A stretch of 64,000 nt of DNA. It comes from Cricetomys ansorgei. Taxonomy: Eukaryota > Chordata > Mammalia > Rodentia > Nesomyidae. The notes below the pieces were generated by a model, which worked only from the letters and a program-made list of their open reading frames with translations, ran no database searches and had not been told where the DNA came from. A program made the position numbers and the translations under genes. Below are positions 1 to 10,150 of the stretch, in pieces. Numbering within the stretch: the stretch's first letter is position 1; each line of letters begins with the position of its first letter. Location: the NCBI GenBank assembly GCA_026225945.1, contig JAMJFZ010002500.1, positions 3,502,501 to 3,566,500 on the forward strand. The letters run 5' to 3'.

Positions 1-1029
1 CTACACCCGCCTCCCCCACAAAAAGACAACAATAACCAAAACATTTTCTTATTTTAAGGAGGGCAAATCTGTACGTAAATGATCTGACATATAGCAAATA
101 GTCGCTAATTAGCCACCAAAAAAAAAAAGCATAAATGCAAATAAAGTTTATGACAACTGACAAATGATACTGATTTCCAGAGGAAATGAATCTTTCAGAA
201 AAGCTGAAAGTGAGAAATACTAATACTTCCATTTTATTGATGAGTGGGATGAAAGTCAGTGGCAGGGCACTGGCCTGGCAGAGGTGCCCTGGGTTCCACC
301 TCCCGGTGCTGCTCATACACATACGTATAGAGCATAACCTCCGCACGCTTCTGTACTAGGCGAAGACTTTCTGCCGAACCAGAGTGGCTGGCACTGAGAG
401 CTTTGTGTGACGAGCCAAGGTCATGTGGACACACACTGTTCTTTAGAACTTTCTAGCAATTATTTAAAATGGGAACTAAATGCTCTTCTAAACGGCTTCT
501 AGCCATGGGGACAGACTTGTCAGGAACATGGTTTTCCTTTAAAGACAATTATTCTTCTTTAACATGTTAGATGAAATATAACATTTTATCTCTTTTCTTG
601 GCATGGGACACAAATTTTCCAAGGCCTTTCATTCTGTGTATTCATGTTGTCTAATGCAATAATCACTAACCACGTGAACATTTAAACATGAATTAATTTA
701 AACTAAACATGATTTAACATTCGTTCAGCCTTCAGTAATGCTGGCCACATTTCAAAGTGTTCAGTTACCCGGTGTGGCAAGGGGCCCCAAGACTGGACAG
801 TATGTCTCTGGCGCCTTCTTATAGAGATGAAGTCTGTTGACAGCACTGCCATATAGCATCGCGTTCCAGGTCTCTAACAGCCGGACTCTCCACGTAGATT
901 TAGATAAGCACAAATCTACTGGTCAAATAAGTAAAGCTAACTCTCCACCTGATCACTCCTGAGGACCCGACAACTGAGTAACTGCTCGAGAAATGCAACA
1001 TCTGCTCTGCGTATAGTGGCAAGGAGGCG

Positions 1030-1188
1030 CCTTCTGGAATCCATGGGAGTCCGTGGATGGGTGTCCGTGGAGCATCGAGACGGGTCAGTGCCCAACACTG
1101 AACCATGAAGACCGCACCTTCTGGAATCCATGGGTGTCCGTGGAGCATCGAGACGGGGTCAGTGCCCGACACTGAACCATGAAGACCC
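1030..1188. repeat. Imperfect tandem duplication, two units
   Basis: Two adjacent units both run from 'ccttctggaatccatggg' to 'ctgaaccatgaagacc'. The first (from 1030) is about 87 bp and the second (from 1117) about 72 bp. The first unit carries an extra internal 'agtccgtggatggg' step next to 'tgtccgtgg', so a smaller slippage sits inside the larger duplication. The duplication creates chance open frames on the minus strand. No transposon signature was recognised. Confidence 0.85.
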
Positions 1189-1613
1189 TACACTTACCAG
1201 TTATTTATCATGTTGACTGTTTGGAGCACACTTAGGAAGACAAACATCGAGCTATGTGATTCTACACAAGTAATGTCACTTCTGTACTTCACGGCGCACA
1301 AAATGAAAAACTAAAATAATAAATTGAGACCTCGCCGCCACCTCTGAGATGTCTCCGCCCTACGGCTTTACGTGGTTTATACAGTGTCTGTGGAACTGTG
1401 CAGGTCTCCATGATACACACAACTTTCAAAGGGCGTGTTAACGTGTGTAAGGGTGTTGTATGAGCACTACAAGACCAGACATTGCGTGTCACTAAATGAC
1501 ATAATCAAAGCATCAGAGAGCTTGTCTATTTATACAAGTAGGCGATATGACGAGAGGTCAGAAAAATGCCCCCTCTTCTTCCTCTTTAGAAAAAAGAAAT
1601 AGCAGCGTAGTCT

Positions 1614-1783
1614 AGCTGACCAGATGAATACAAAATAGTTAATAATTTTAGTCAGATAAATAGTAATATAATTATTAAGATTAGTAGACATTTATTAAAG
1701 CTGACCAGATGAATACAAAATAGTTAATAATTTTAGTCAGATAAATAGTAATATAATTATTAAGATTAGTAGACATTTATTAA
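1614..1783. repeat. Perfect 85-bp tandem duplication
   Basis: The unit beginning 'agctgaccagatgaatac' at 1614 recurs at 1699, and its first six bases recur again at 1784, giving two complete copies with period 85. I compared the copies base by base and saw no difference, which implies a recent duplication or an assembly artefact. The unit is AT-rich and contains no recognised transposon. Confidence 0.95.
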
Positions 1784-2042
1784 AGCTGATAGTCCTTAGG
1801 TGCTGCTCAAGACCCTGTCCCCAGGCTGTCCCACTGAACAATCCCAGCAGGGAAACTTTTTTTTTTTTTTTAATCATTGCATTAATAAGAAAACTGAAGT
1901 GAAAGGAGTTAGGACCCTAACTTTTAGGCACACAACTAAACCAGGGTCCGGTTGAACTTCAAGGCTAAGACTTTCCAGTACCAGGGCACATCTTCCAATG
2001 TTGCTAGCCATCAAAATAGACGAAAAATAAGAAGATCCCCTT

Positions 2043-2252
2043 GGGGCTGGAGAGAAGGCTCAGCGGTTAAGAGTATTGGCTGCGCCTCCAGAGGTCCTGA
2101 GTTCAATTCCAAGTACCCACATGGAGGTTCACAACTATCTATCCATTATTTTAGTCCCATGGGATCCAATTCCTTCATTTCATGTGCAGACATACATGCA
2201 GATAAAACACCCATATACGTAGAATACATAAATAAATTCATCTACTTAAAAA
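2043..2252 (+). mobile_element. B2/B3-family SINE
   Basis: The copy starts 'ggggctggagag', the tRNA-derived head of B2-family SINEs. A-box-like 'ggctcagcggttaagag' and B-box-like 'gaggtcctgagttcaatt' segments follow, then the typical 'catgcagataaaacaccc' body and an A/T-rich tail. Divergence is moderate. Families of this kind are transcribed by RNA polymerase III and mobilised by L1. Confidence 0.88.
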
Positions 2253-5090
2253 GATATCCACATTTTCTGCTTTAAAAAAAACAAAAAACAAAAAACAAAA
2301 ATCCTAGCTAACAGCTGTCATTTCCCTAAACAATTTTCCAAAGACAGAGTTACAGTTAGTCCTTCCAAGCAGGTCGCTCAGACAAGGTATGTTCTAGCAT
2401 AGATGAGGGGGGCAATTTCTGTGGTGCTGGGGTCAAGGCCATGATTGTCTGTTAAGAGTTTTGGTGCTCTCAGATTTTTGCTAATGGAATACAAAAGGAA
2501 TTAAAATGAAAGCAAGTAAAATTCTCATGTTGCCTTGAGCAAATGGCATAAAGAAACCTGGTCTTTTTTTTCGCTCAGGATCCGAGCCCCTACTTTGTCA
2601 AGTACAATGATTTTATAATCAGATTGATGTTGTGTGGGATAGACGTCTTTGTGGCCCTGACATTCAAATGCCTTGTCGCTGCTACAAAGTGAGGAGCATC
2701 CATTTGCTTGTTTTCTGCAGTTCTGTTTTCAAGGAGACTGAACATTATTAGGTCACTAAACTGTCTAGATTTGAGATATTTCCGTATTCTCTGCAGTGAT
2801 CATATTCTGTCACCCACACCACCTAAAAATACCCAGCTTCCCATCACTTGGGGGAACCACATGGCTATTAGAAGGCAATAAAATCCCTGGACAGCTTCTC
2901 TTTGTGAATCTGTATTTTCCTCTGATCAATTAGATTCAGAGACACTGGCACTGGAAAATGAAGGGGGTAAAATTGAAGCCATAGATCCCCACGTCAATCC
3001 CACAAATGGCATAGGCAAGCAAACTGCTCAACCAGAAGGCTTTCCTACTCTGAACTTGTTAATTATTAGCCAGAATTTATCATTAAAGTATCACTGACAA
3101 CATGCTTCCATCTCCTCCAGAAGACATGTTGAGGAAGACCCTGTCCAGATTAATGGCATGTGTCACAAAGGAAGGAAAATAGGTCTGGTTGTCTTTATGG
3201 TAGACCACACTTCCTGATCCAGAAAAGCCTTTCCCAGTTATCTAATGAGATAAGATGCTCCATTGCAGAATGTTCCAGAAATATGATAAAAAGAATTCTT
3301 GCCTGCCTCCCATCTGTACCCTTACCTTCAAAACTGGAGACTTAAAGGTTTATGACCTCTTTATTTACACATCCCTTCTTTTTCTAACACGCCTTTGTCT
3401 TGTGGTCATCCACAAATATTCTCCCCTCTGCTGACATGTACTAAACCCAAATAGATCAAGAGAACTAAGGTTCAAACCTGGCAGACATTATTTTTTACAA
3501 TAGAAGTTGAGTTGCAAACAGTGGGAAACCCTTTAAGACAAGACTGATAATCTTGTGAAGACAAATTCTGTGAATTACAGCAGACCAACCACAGCAGCAG
3601 CTCAAGGCTGACTCAAGACTGGCCATGCCTGTGGTCTAGTAACCCCAGAAGAAAGGGAACCTCGCCCTGTCTCAAAACGAAGTGTTGACTCTCTCAGAAC
3701 AGAGGGACAACAGAAACAGCTTCCAAAGACACTGAGGTGAAGCTAGACAGCAGAGGCAACCTTCCAAATGGCAGGCTGTTGTCACGGTCCTTTCGGGTAA
3801 GAAAGGCCATCTGCCCATCGTGTTTGTAAAGACTGAAAGACTCATATCCTTAAATACTGATCTGGCGCCACAACCACAGCATAGTGCCATTGCCTGAGCA
3901 CTTGCATGCACCGGGTGCTCAGCAGAGTATGGGGCCTGTTATCTTCTCCAGCAGATACTGCGAGTTATCAAAGACGTTGTTTTCCCTTGTATAACTAAAA
4001 TAAACAGCATATTAGTGAGCTTTCAACCTTCGCCTTTAATTCTGCTTTGCATAAGTAAAAACAAAAGTAAAAGATGAAACAAGTGGGAGGCAGATGATTA
4101 CATAGAAGATGAAGAGAGACGAGGGTAAGAGAGCAGGATGGAGGCGAGAATGGGAGGGCCGAGGAGAGAGGCACAGCGGCCTCCATAGGTTCGCCATTTC
4201 CAAAGCACTTTCATTTTCTTTTCTGAAAGCTGGAGCACAAACGGTTGCTGCAATAATATCAGAAATTGTTGGATATTTTGAGCATTCTTGCTAGTGAGGC
4301 GCCAGCATCGCAGCCAATTTGAAATACTGGCCCCAAGGTGCCCTAGAAATTCTGCTTTTCCAATGCAGGGGCGTCACCTGCTGGAAGGGAGTGATGGATG
4401 CTGTCTAGTGAGCAGCGCGCTGGCCAGTTTGGACCATGTTTGGACAGTGTCATCCTGCACTCAGGGTTCTAGCTCTGCCATCTTCTGCTAACACTTCTAG
4501 TCACGGTAGATTCTCCTAGTGCGGGCCCAAACTGAGAGCAGTGTTTGCAATTCACCAGCCCAGAACAGAACTCAGCTTCTGACACGCCACCTCTAAAAAT
4601 GTGTCAAGAAACTGGTCTGGCTCCAAGGTGAGCTGGAGCTGGTCAAATCGCAAAGAAATTATTTACAACTCCAGTCTAGTTAGTTCCATGTGAAGGGAGT
4701 AAAAAGAAAAAGAAAAAGTTCCAGGAATAAAAGTGTTCAACTCCCATCATTTTACACACTTCTAAAGATGTCCTCAAATATATCAGACAATATATCACCC
4801 TAATTTCATTTCCTGCTTAAAAATGCCAACATTATAAAGCAAGGAATTGATATGCAAATGTTCCATCCATAACAGTTTTTTTAAAATGGATCTCACAAAT
4901 GAAATAAACTCTAGAGAGTCTTCCTATCAAGCTAAAGCTACTTGAAGACAAACCAGGCTGACTTTGAGGTAGTAGCCCGACCATTGGGGAATACTGACAG
5001 GACCTGAAGCCTTTATTATGGCAACATTTACTCAGCCTGAAGATCATAGTTTAGCATACTGAAGTCTGACTTCAGTAAAACCACCGTGGA

Positions 5091-5400
5091 AGGGCTGAGG
5101 AAATAACACAAAAGCTAAAGTGCCTGCCTACCACTCAAGCACCAAGACCTCAGTCCAACCTCCTGTGTTTCCATAAAGAGCGAGCTATGTTGACACACAC
5201 TCGCAATTCCAATGTTGGTAAGACAGAGGCTGATTTGAGCCTGGGGCTCACTGGCTAGTCACTCTTCCCCAGATGGCAAGTTCCAGGTCAGCAAAAGATA
5301 ATGTCTCAGGAAACAAAATGAATGGCTCCTGAGGATAGACACCCATGGTTGATCTCTGGCCTCCATAAGCACAATCCCCAACACACACACACACACACAC
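5091..5400 (+). mobile_element. RSINE1-like (B4-family) SINE with (CA)n end
   Basis: A degenerate tRNA-like head ('taaagtgcctgcctacca') is followed by the diagnostic middle 'cctggggctcactggcta' and the 3' part 'ggctcctgaggatagacaccc' / 'ctctggcctccat', ending in a (CA)10 run at 5380-5400. The same order recurs at 40576 and 58505. The family name is from memory of the consensus and the divergence is high. Confidence 0.7.
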
Positions 5401-6454
5401 TGTAGAGTTTTCCATGGGAAAGAAGTCTGTATGTGTTCCTTGTTAGGAAGGACTCCCATAATCTGTGTTAGTGCAGTCACGATTGGAGAGAGGCAGTAGA
5501 CAAACAGAAGACATTCTCACAGCGCAGCATTCCTATGGAGTCCTCACAGGTAACCATTTTACGGTTCCAAATCTCTCCCAAAGTGCTTTGAAGAGTCATC
5601 TACTTATCAAGACAAGGTGGAAACAACACACATATGTCTTGAGCACCATGAGGGTCTGAGCGGAAAGCATCTTGGTGTGGGGATCAGGAGGAAAAGAAGA
5701 AATGCCATGAATCCCTGCTGTTTCAGATCACACTTTCAAGAGCTGCACTTCAACAGTGAAGCAGAAGTGGAAAATTGGAATCAGTTAATAAAACAGCAAT
5801 TTCTCTCTCTACTCTCCCGGCCATTATCGAGCAATGCCCTGTTAGGATTCAAGGTCTTTGCTAAACCTTTGATTGACTTCCTGATTAACTAGCATTGTAA
5901 CACAGAGCCTATTCCTCCATGAAGTGGGAGCTGTTGAAATTTTCCAATACAGATTCACCCTTTACCCCTCTCCAATTACTTTACTATTCATATGAAAAAT
6001 TGGCTTCCACAGAAAAGTTACAAATTGCAAGCCTACAGAAGATGTGATACAAAGGCACAACAAAAGCAGAAAAGTCAAGATGCTCTGTTGTATGCATGCA
6101 CACACACAGACCATTTCACACAATGACTAGCGAATGAAAACAAGTCAGTGTTTATGGCATAGCTGGCATTATTCATGAATTATTATTTATGTCACTAAAG
6201 GTTACACACACACACACAAACGAACGTTCAGACAATTTAGACAGACATTAAATCCACTGTTAGACGTTATAAATAAGATTTACTGAATCTAATTATTTTT
6301 TATCAGTCATGTCTCGTCAGGCAATTTTTTCCCTGAACAGTAAGTGATATGTGTCGCTAACCCCTGAATAAAAAGCTAATCAAGAAGGGTACAATGAATA
6401 TCATACTTAGTCATAAGCTCAACCAGAAATAATGTTGTTCAAAAAAAAAATGAA

Positions 6455-6519
6455 TGAAAGAAAGAAAGAAAGGAAGGAAGGAAGGAAGGAAAGGAAGGAA
6501 GGAAGGAAGGAAGGAAGGA

Positions 6520-6571
<52 letters not shown>

Positions 6572-6600
6572 AAAAGAAAGAAAGAAAGAAAGAAAGAAAA
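6455..6600. repeat. (GAAA)n/(GGAA)n microsatellite
   Basis: About 145 bp is almost uninterrupted purine on the plus strand, with GAAA blocks flanking GGAA blocks. In the sense of Rgs7 transcription it is polypyrimidine. It is joined directly to a B1 3' fragment, so it may have grown near the SINE. Confidence 0.97.
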
Positions 6601-6608
6601 ATGTTATT

Positions 6609-6680
6609 GAGAGGTAGAGTCAGGACGGTTGCTGCAAGTTCAAGGCCAGGCAGGGCTACATAGTGAGACACTGTCTCAAA
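6609..6680 (+). mobile_element. B1 SINE, 3' half
   Basis: The segment 'caaggccaggcagggctac' followed by 'atagtgagacactgtctcaaa' is the right half of a B1/B4 element. The left half is missing or replaced by the adjoining microsatellite. Confidence 0.75.
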
Positions 6681-8329
6681 GGGATAAAAATGTTAGATTC
6701 TTACCATGAAATCCCCATGAAGCCTATAAGTTTAAATTTAATACCAACAGCAATTTGAGACTATATAATTTTAAAGTAAATTCAAAATTAGCAATCTGAC
6801 ACTCAACTACAGAAAATAATCAAATAATGATATCCAAGCTGTCCGCCAATGGTTTATAGGCAAGGCGGAGAAGAATGCAGCTGTGTGACTTAACAAACAT
6901 ATCTCGCCACCGTAATAAAAGTCCAGCTCTCCATACTGCATATACTCCTAGAACAGATTTTTAAATTATCACGTCTTGCATGTTACAACATTCCAAGTCA
7001 TACAAAATAAAAGAAAATATTGTAATTTACTTTAAAGTACTTAAATGCCACCAGAATACTTTTTTTCCCTGTAGTAGACCAACTCTCTCTATAAAATATG
7101 TCTCTATAAAAAGACTGAAATAGTCAACTAGTCCCTTATTTTTCTCCCTTCCTTCTGTGTTGTCCCAGACACATCTGGCTGCATTTATAAGTATACAAAA
7201 TAGCACTTTCCACAGGCTACAGGATAAGCAGCTGTCTCTGTGTCCAGGCCCCATGCATCTGCTCTTAGAGCAACATCAACATTCCCTCCAGCACATTCCT
7301 TACTTCCTTCTAGTGTCTCTGGGCCACACAAGTAGAAAGATGGGACTCTGCATAGATCAAGGCAGCACACAGCCTTTCCTCTATGTTCAAATTAGCTCAC
7401 ATCTCACCCTGGACTCAGTGGCTTCTGACACTCAAAACCCTTAATGATGTTCTTGACCTCAGTGTATGATTTCTGGTTGTCATAGTCAGTGTCTACTACA
7501 GAAATCCGAGCCAATACATACCCCAAGTAATACACTCAAGAAAAATAATCCTAGTCAAAACTGCAAAAGGAAAATCAACGTAGAAGTTACATAAAGAACA
7601 CTGCACCCTTAATTTTAGTAAGCTTGTCGATTATAACCATCTTTAAGTTACCTAAGCAACCACTCTGAAACACATGCAAAACCCGAATGTGTCTGTAGCT
7701 CACTGTCTAGAAGTTTGTTCCTGAAACATGACAGAAAGCTGTCAGATGTGTTTGTGGAAGGGGGATCTGGATTGTACAGATTTATACCATGGCAACATAA
7801 CACTAGAATAGTATAGTATAGATAAAATCACATAAATAATACACAGTAAAAAAAATTAGGCTAACATCAAAGGAACTATAGTCATTTAGTTGTGAAAAAA
7901 CTCATGAAAGCATACACATCCACATAGCCACTCTTGCCACAGGAACGCAAAGTGGGCTTGTTTTATTGCCAAACTGTGGTACACTTACGATATTATTATA
8001 ACCTAAGTGTTTGGAAAGGGTATTAGAAAAGGCTTCTGAAAACTACAAGGGATTCTATCAAATCAAACTGAACAAACACTAATACATTGATTGAATGGCC
8101 AAACTCACTGTAATTGCTAAGGACAGTTGACTCTAACAATCAGCAAGGAAAGTGCTGAGTCTCGTCTACTTGTCACTTGGGAGCATCCGATCATCTTCTA
8201 GTATAGTACATAATCATTGACAATCTGGGAGTTCACTAACTTGATAAATACTCTGACCTAAGCAGAAGAAAGAAAGAGGAAGGAAGGAAGACGAAGTTCC
8301 TCTTTCCGAGGGAAGTGAAGAATTCTTAC

Positions 8330-8407
8330 CTTTCTGTACACCAGCATATTTGGTGATTCGTCTGCCACCCCGTTACTGGTCTGTCCATAATTATTCCCCT
8401 GGGCCAT
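8330..8407 (-). CDS. Rgs7: Rgs7, first coding exon (codons 1-26)
   Basis: Reverse-strand translation from the ATG at 8407-8405 gives 26 in-frame codons beginning MAQGNNYGQTSNGVADE and ending LVYRK. I recognise this as the N-terminus of RGS7, an R7-family regulator of G-protein signalling. The coding part ends exactly at a consensus donor (AAAG|GTAAGA; intron GT at 8329-8328) in phase 0. The start context is strong, with G at -3 and G at +4. RGS7 is a neuronal GTPase-activating protein for Gi/o alpha subunits. The full protein has DEP, R7-homology, GGL (binds G-beta-5) and RGS domains. This exon holds only the short segment before the DEP domain, so no catalytic residue is encoded here. The other exons lie beyond the left edge. 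Identity rests on recognition of the peptide and on the correct splice sites around it. Confidence 0.95.
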
Positions 8408-8453
8408 TTCACCTAGAACTTGGTCGCTCAGATACAAGGATTATCAGCCTGCC
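8408..8453 (-). other. Rgs7: Rgs7 5' UTR portion and splice acceptor of the first coding exon
   Basis: In the minus-strand sense, 46 nt of 5' UTR precede the ATG. They follow an acceptor reading 'tctctaatcctttgcag', with the AG at 8455-8454. The 'tctaatc' just upstream is a plausible branch site. The acceptor shows that at least one noncoding exon lies further upstream, which fits the CpG island about 0.9 kb away. Confidence 0.85.
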
Positions 8454-8614
8454 CTGCAAAGGATTAGAGATGCTCCAGTGAGATCCTGGTGGGCTGGTGG
8501 GCGTCCTCAAGGGAATAGACTCCCCTGACTCATCTTCAAGTCCACAGTACCCAATCAACAGGGAGAAGTCTTACATGCCTGGGCTGACTAGATGACAGAG
8601 GACATGGACAAAAG

Positions 8615-8692
8615 GTGGGGGGACAGAGGGAGAGGGGGAGAGGAAGAGAGGAAGAGAGGAAGAGAGAAGAGAAGAGAGGAAGAGAGAAAGAG

Positions 8693-8738
<46 letters not shown>

Positions 8739-8808
8739 GAAGGAAGGAAGGAAGGAAGGAAGGAAGGAAGGAAGGAAGGAAGGAAGGAAGGAAGGAAGGA
8801 AGGAAGGA
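8615..8808. repeat. (GAGA)/(GAAA)n/(GGAA)n purine microsatellite
   Basis: About 195 bp is nearly pure purine on the plus strand, in GA-rich, GAAA and GGAA blocks. It sits in the first Rgs7 intron, about 160 bp upstream of the acceptor at 8454. On the transcribed RNA it is therefore a long polypyrimidine run. Confidence 0.97.
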
Positions 8809-8819
8809 CTTTACAGCTG

Positions 8820-9289
8820 TAGTAACCCCAAGGAATTTTAACAGACAACCTTCCAGTTAGAAATAGTCATCCTGCTAAGGGTTTTGTGGATTTCATTTTG
8901 TGGATACCCTCAAAGTGCTAGATGCTCACTTAAAACCCCGTGGTTTGCACTTCCCTGGTACCCACAGCTCTTTTCTGGTACTTGCCGCTCCACTTGATGC
9001 AGTTCTCCCCGAAGGGCGGAAAGCCAACACCCACAGCAGCCCACTTTCTCCCAGGAGCCTGCTAGTTTCCCCCGACAGGCGCCTCAGAGGCCCCTTCCCC
9101 ACAAGTGTTCTTCTGCACGTTTCCTCTCCATGCCTCGGGTCCCCCCACACACAGCCTGAGCACAGGTTTCTCCACTTTCACCTGCCTTCACCGGCAGCCC
9201 ATGTCTCCTCTGATTGCTCCCACCTCGCTCAGAGCGCTAAATCTGGACCTAATCCTGACTAATCTTTGGAAGAAAGCATCCGAATTAGG
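8820..9289. other. Rgs7 intron/5' UTR shore, no repeat recognised
   Basis: Moderately GC-rich sequence leads into the CpG island. I see no transposon and no clear exon. It contains chance open frames on both strands. Confidence 0.5.
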
Positions 9290-9339
9290 TCCAAGCAACC
9301 CGAGGCTGGTGGGAAGTCGAGCCTCGGGCAATCACCTGG

Positions 9340-9347
9340 CTCACCGC
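9340..9347 (-). other. Candidate splice donor of the Rgs7 first exon (alternative 1)
   Basis: In minus-strand sense this reads CCGCG|GTGAGCC, with GT at 9344-9343. It is a good donor at the gene-proximal edge of the island. If used, the 5' UTR would include the RE1 site. Confidence 0.4.
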
Positions 9348-9501
9348 GGAGAGCAAGCGAACTGCATAAGCCTGGAGCAACCAGTCAAGAGAGCAGAGAA
9401 AGCCGAGTCCCAGCTCATCCTGCTCGGCCCTCGCTCTCGGCGGCGACAAATGGCAGGCAGCCTTGCCCCACACCGAGGCACCCGCCGCACCGGGCAGCAG
9501 T

Positions 9502-9522
9502 TTCAGCACCGTGGACCGCGGC
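9502..9522 (+). promoter_or_regulatory. RE1/NRSE-like REST binding site
   Basis: The 21-bp element starts TTCAGCACC, has a two-base spacer, then GGAC and a GC-rich right end. Compared with the canonical RE1 (TTCAGCACC, NN, GGACAGNGCC), I count two mismatches, both in the last six bases. The left half-site and the GGAC core are intact. REST silences neuronal genes in other tissues, and Rgs7 is a neuron-enriched gene, so the position inside its island fits. Occupancy is inferred, not shown. Confidence 0.72.
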
Positions 9523-9659
9523 GTGCGCAGCGCCCCAGTCCGGCCAGGAGCGCGGCTCCCGGGGACCGCGGCTCCCGCCGGCGCAGGGCGAGAACTGAAT
9601 GCGGGCCGAGGGTCCCCGGGACTCCCGGCGGCGCCGCCTCCTTCCCTCCTGCCCCTTCC

Positions 9660-9668
9660 GTTTACCTC
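9660..9668 (-). other. Candidate splice donor of the Rgs7 first exon (alternative 2)
   Basis: In minus-strand sense this reads GAGGAG|GTAAAC, with GT at 9665-9664. The AG|GTAA core is a strong donor. A first exon ending here would lie in the most GC-rich half of the island, upstream of the RE1 site. Sequence alone cannot choose between this donor and the one at 9344. Confidence 0.45.
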
Positions 9669-9971
9669 CTCGGCCAAGGTCACGGCCCCGCGGCTCCCCT
9701 CCGGGCGCGCTGAGGGCAGGCGCTGTCAGCTGGCGGCGAGCGGAGCAGCGAGGCAGGGCAGCCTCATCACACTCCCGCTGCTCAGGCCACCGCCACCCTC
9801 GCCGCGGTGCACAGGCGGCCCCGGCAGCCGCCGCTCGCGCCCGCTCCCCCGGGCCGCCTCGCTCGCTCCCTCCTCCGCTTCTCCTCCCGGGCACTGGGAC
9901 CAGTCGAGCGCGCGCGGGAGTCGAGACGCCCGGCCCGTGCGCGCGACTGGGAGGAGGGAGGAGGCGACGGT

Positions 9972-9977
9972 CACGTG
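9972..9977. promoter_or_regulatory. CACGTG E-box in the CpG island
   Basis: A palindromic CACGTG sits within 'ggtcacgtgggc', the core recognised by USF and MYC/MAX-type bHLH-ZIP factors. It lies in the upstream part of the island relative to Rgs7. Confidence 0.5.
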
Positions 9978-10150
9978 GGCAGGGACGCCCGAAGGTGCCG
10001 GTTCGGATGGGCTCGGCTCCGCGGCCGCCACACCCCTGGGTGTCCCCGGCCTCCCGACCCAGCAGCCCCCCGGGAGCACGAGTTCTGTCCCCTGCGCTGG
10101 CCGGCCCGCGCTCCCGCGCCCCACCCGCGCCGCCCAAGGCCTGGAGAGCC

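Larger units (their letters stand above)
1..8329 (-). other. Rgs7: Rgs7 intron downstream of first coding exon (partial)
   Basis: This stretch follows the splice donor of the first coding exon in the gene's minus-strand sense and runs off the left edge. I searched by eye for the next Rgs7 exon (the start of the DEP-domain segment) on the minus strand and did not see it. The intron holds two local tandem duplications, a B2-type SINE, an RSINE1-like SINE, a large GAAA/GGAA microsatellite and a B1 fragment, each listed separately. The stretches 190-1000, 2300-5080, 5410-6440 and 6690-8320 look like single-copy AT-rich intron with nothing I can name. Confidence 0.75.
9290..10150 (-). promoter_or_regulatory. 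Rgs7: CpG island, probable Rgs7 promoter and noncoding first exon
   Basis: This is the only strongly GC- and CpG-rich block in the window, with abundant CG dinucleotides, a NotI-type gcggccgc at 10021, and GC-box-like runs. It lies upstream of the Rgs7 first coding exon in the right orientation. I see no clear TATA box, as is usual for CpG-island promoters. The long open frames across it on both strands reflect high GC and scarce stop codons and should not be read as genes. The transcription start cannot be fixed by eye. Bidirectional activity is possible but unsupported here. Confidence 0.85.

Noticed and set aside
6411..6671. Frames of 61 to 86 codons rich in Lys/Glu or Phe/Leu/Ser
   Set aside because: They are translations of the GAAA/GGAA microsatellite.
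8588..8860. Lys/Arg/Glu-rich and Ser/Phe/Leu-rich frames
   Set aside because: They are direct translations of the GAAA/GGAA microsatellite.
9105..9713. A divergent protein-coding gene starting from the island on the plus strand
   Set aside because: The 202-codon frame lacks a recognisable domain and lies in the first intron and 5' region of Rgs7. A bidirectional noncoding transcript remains possible but cannot be seen from sequence.
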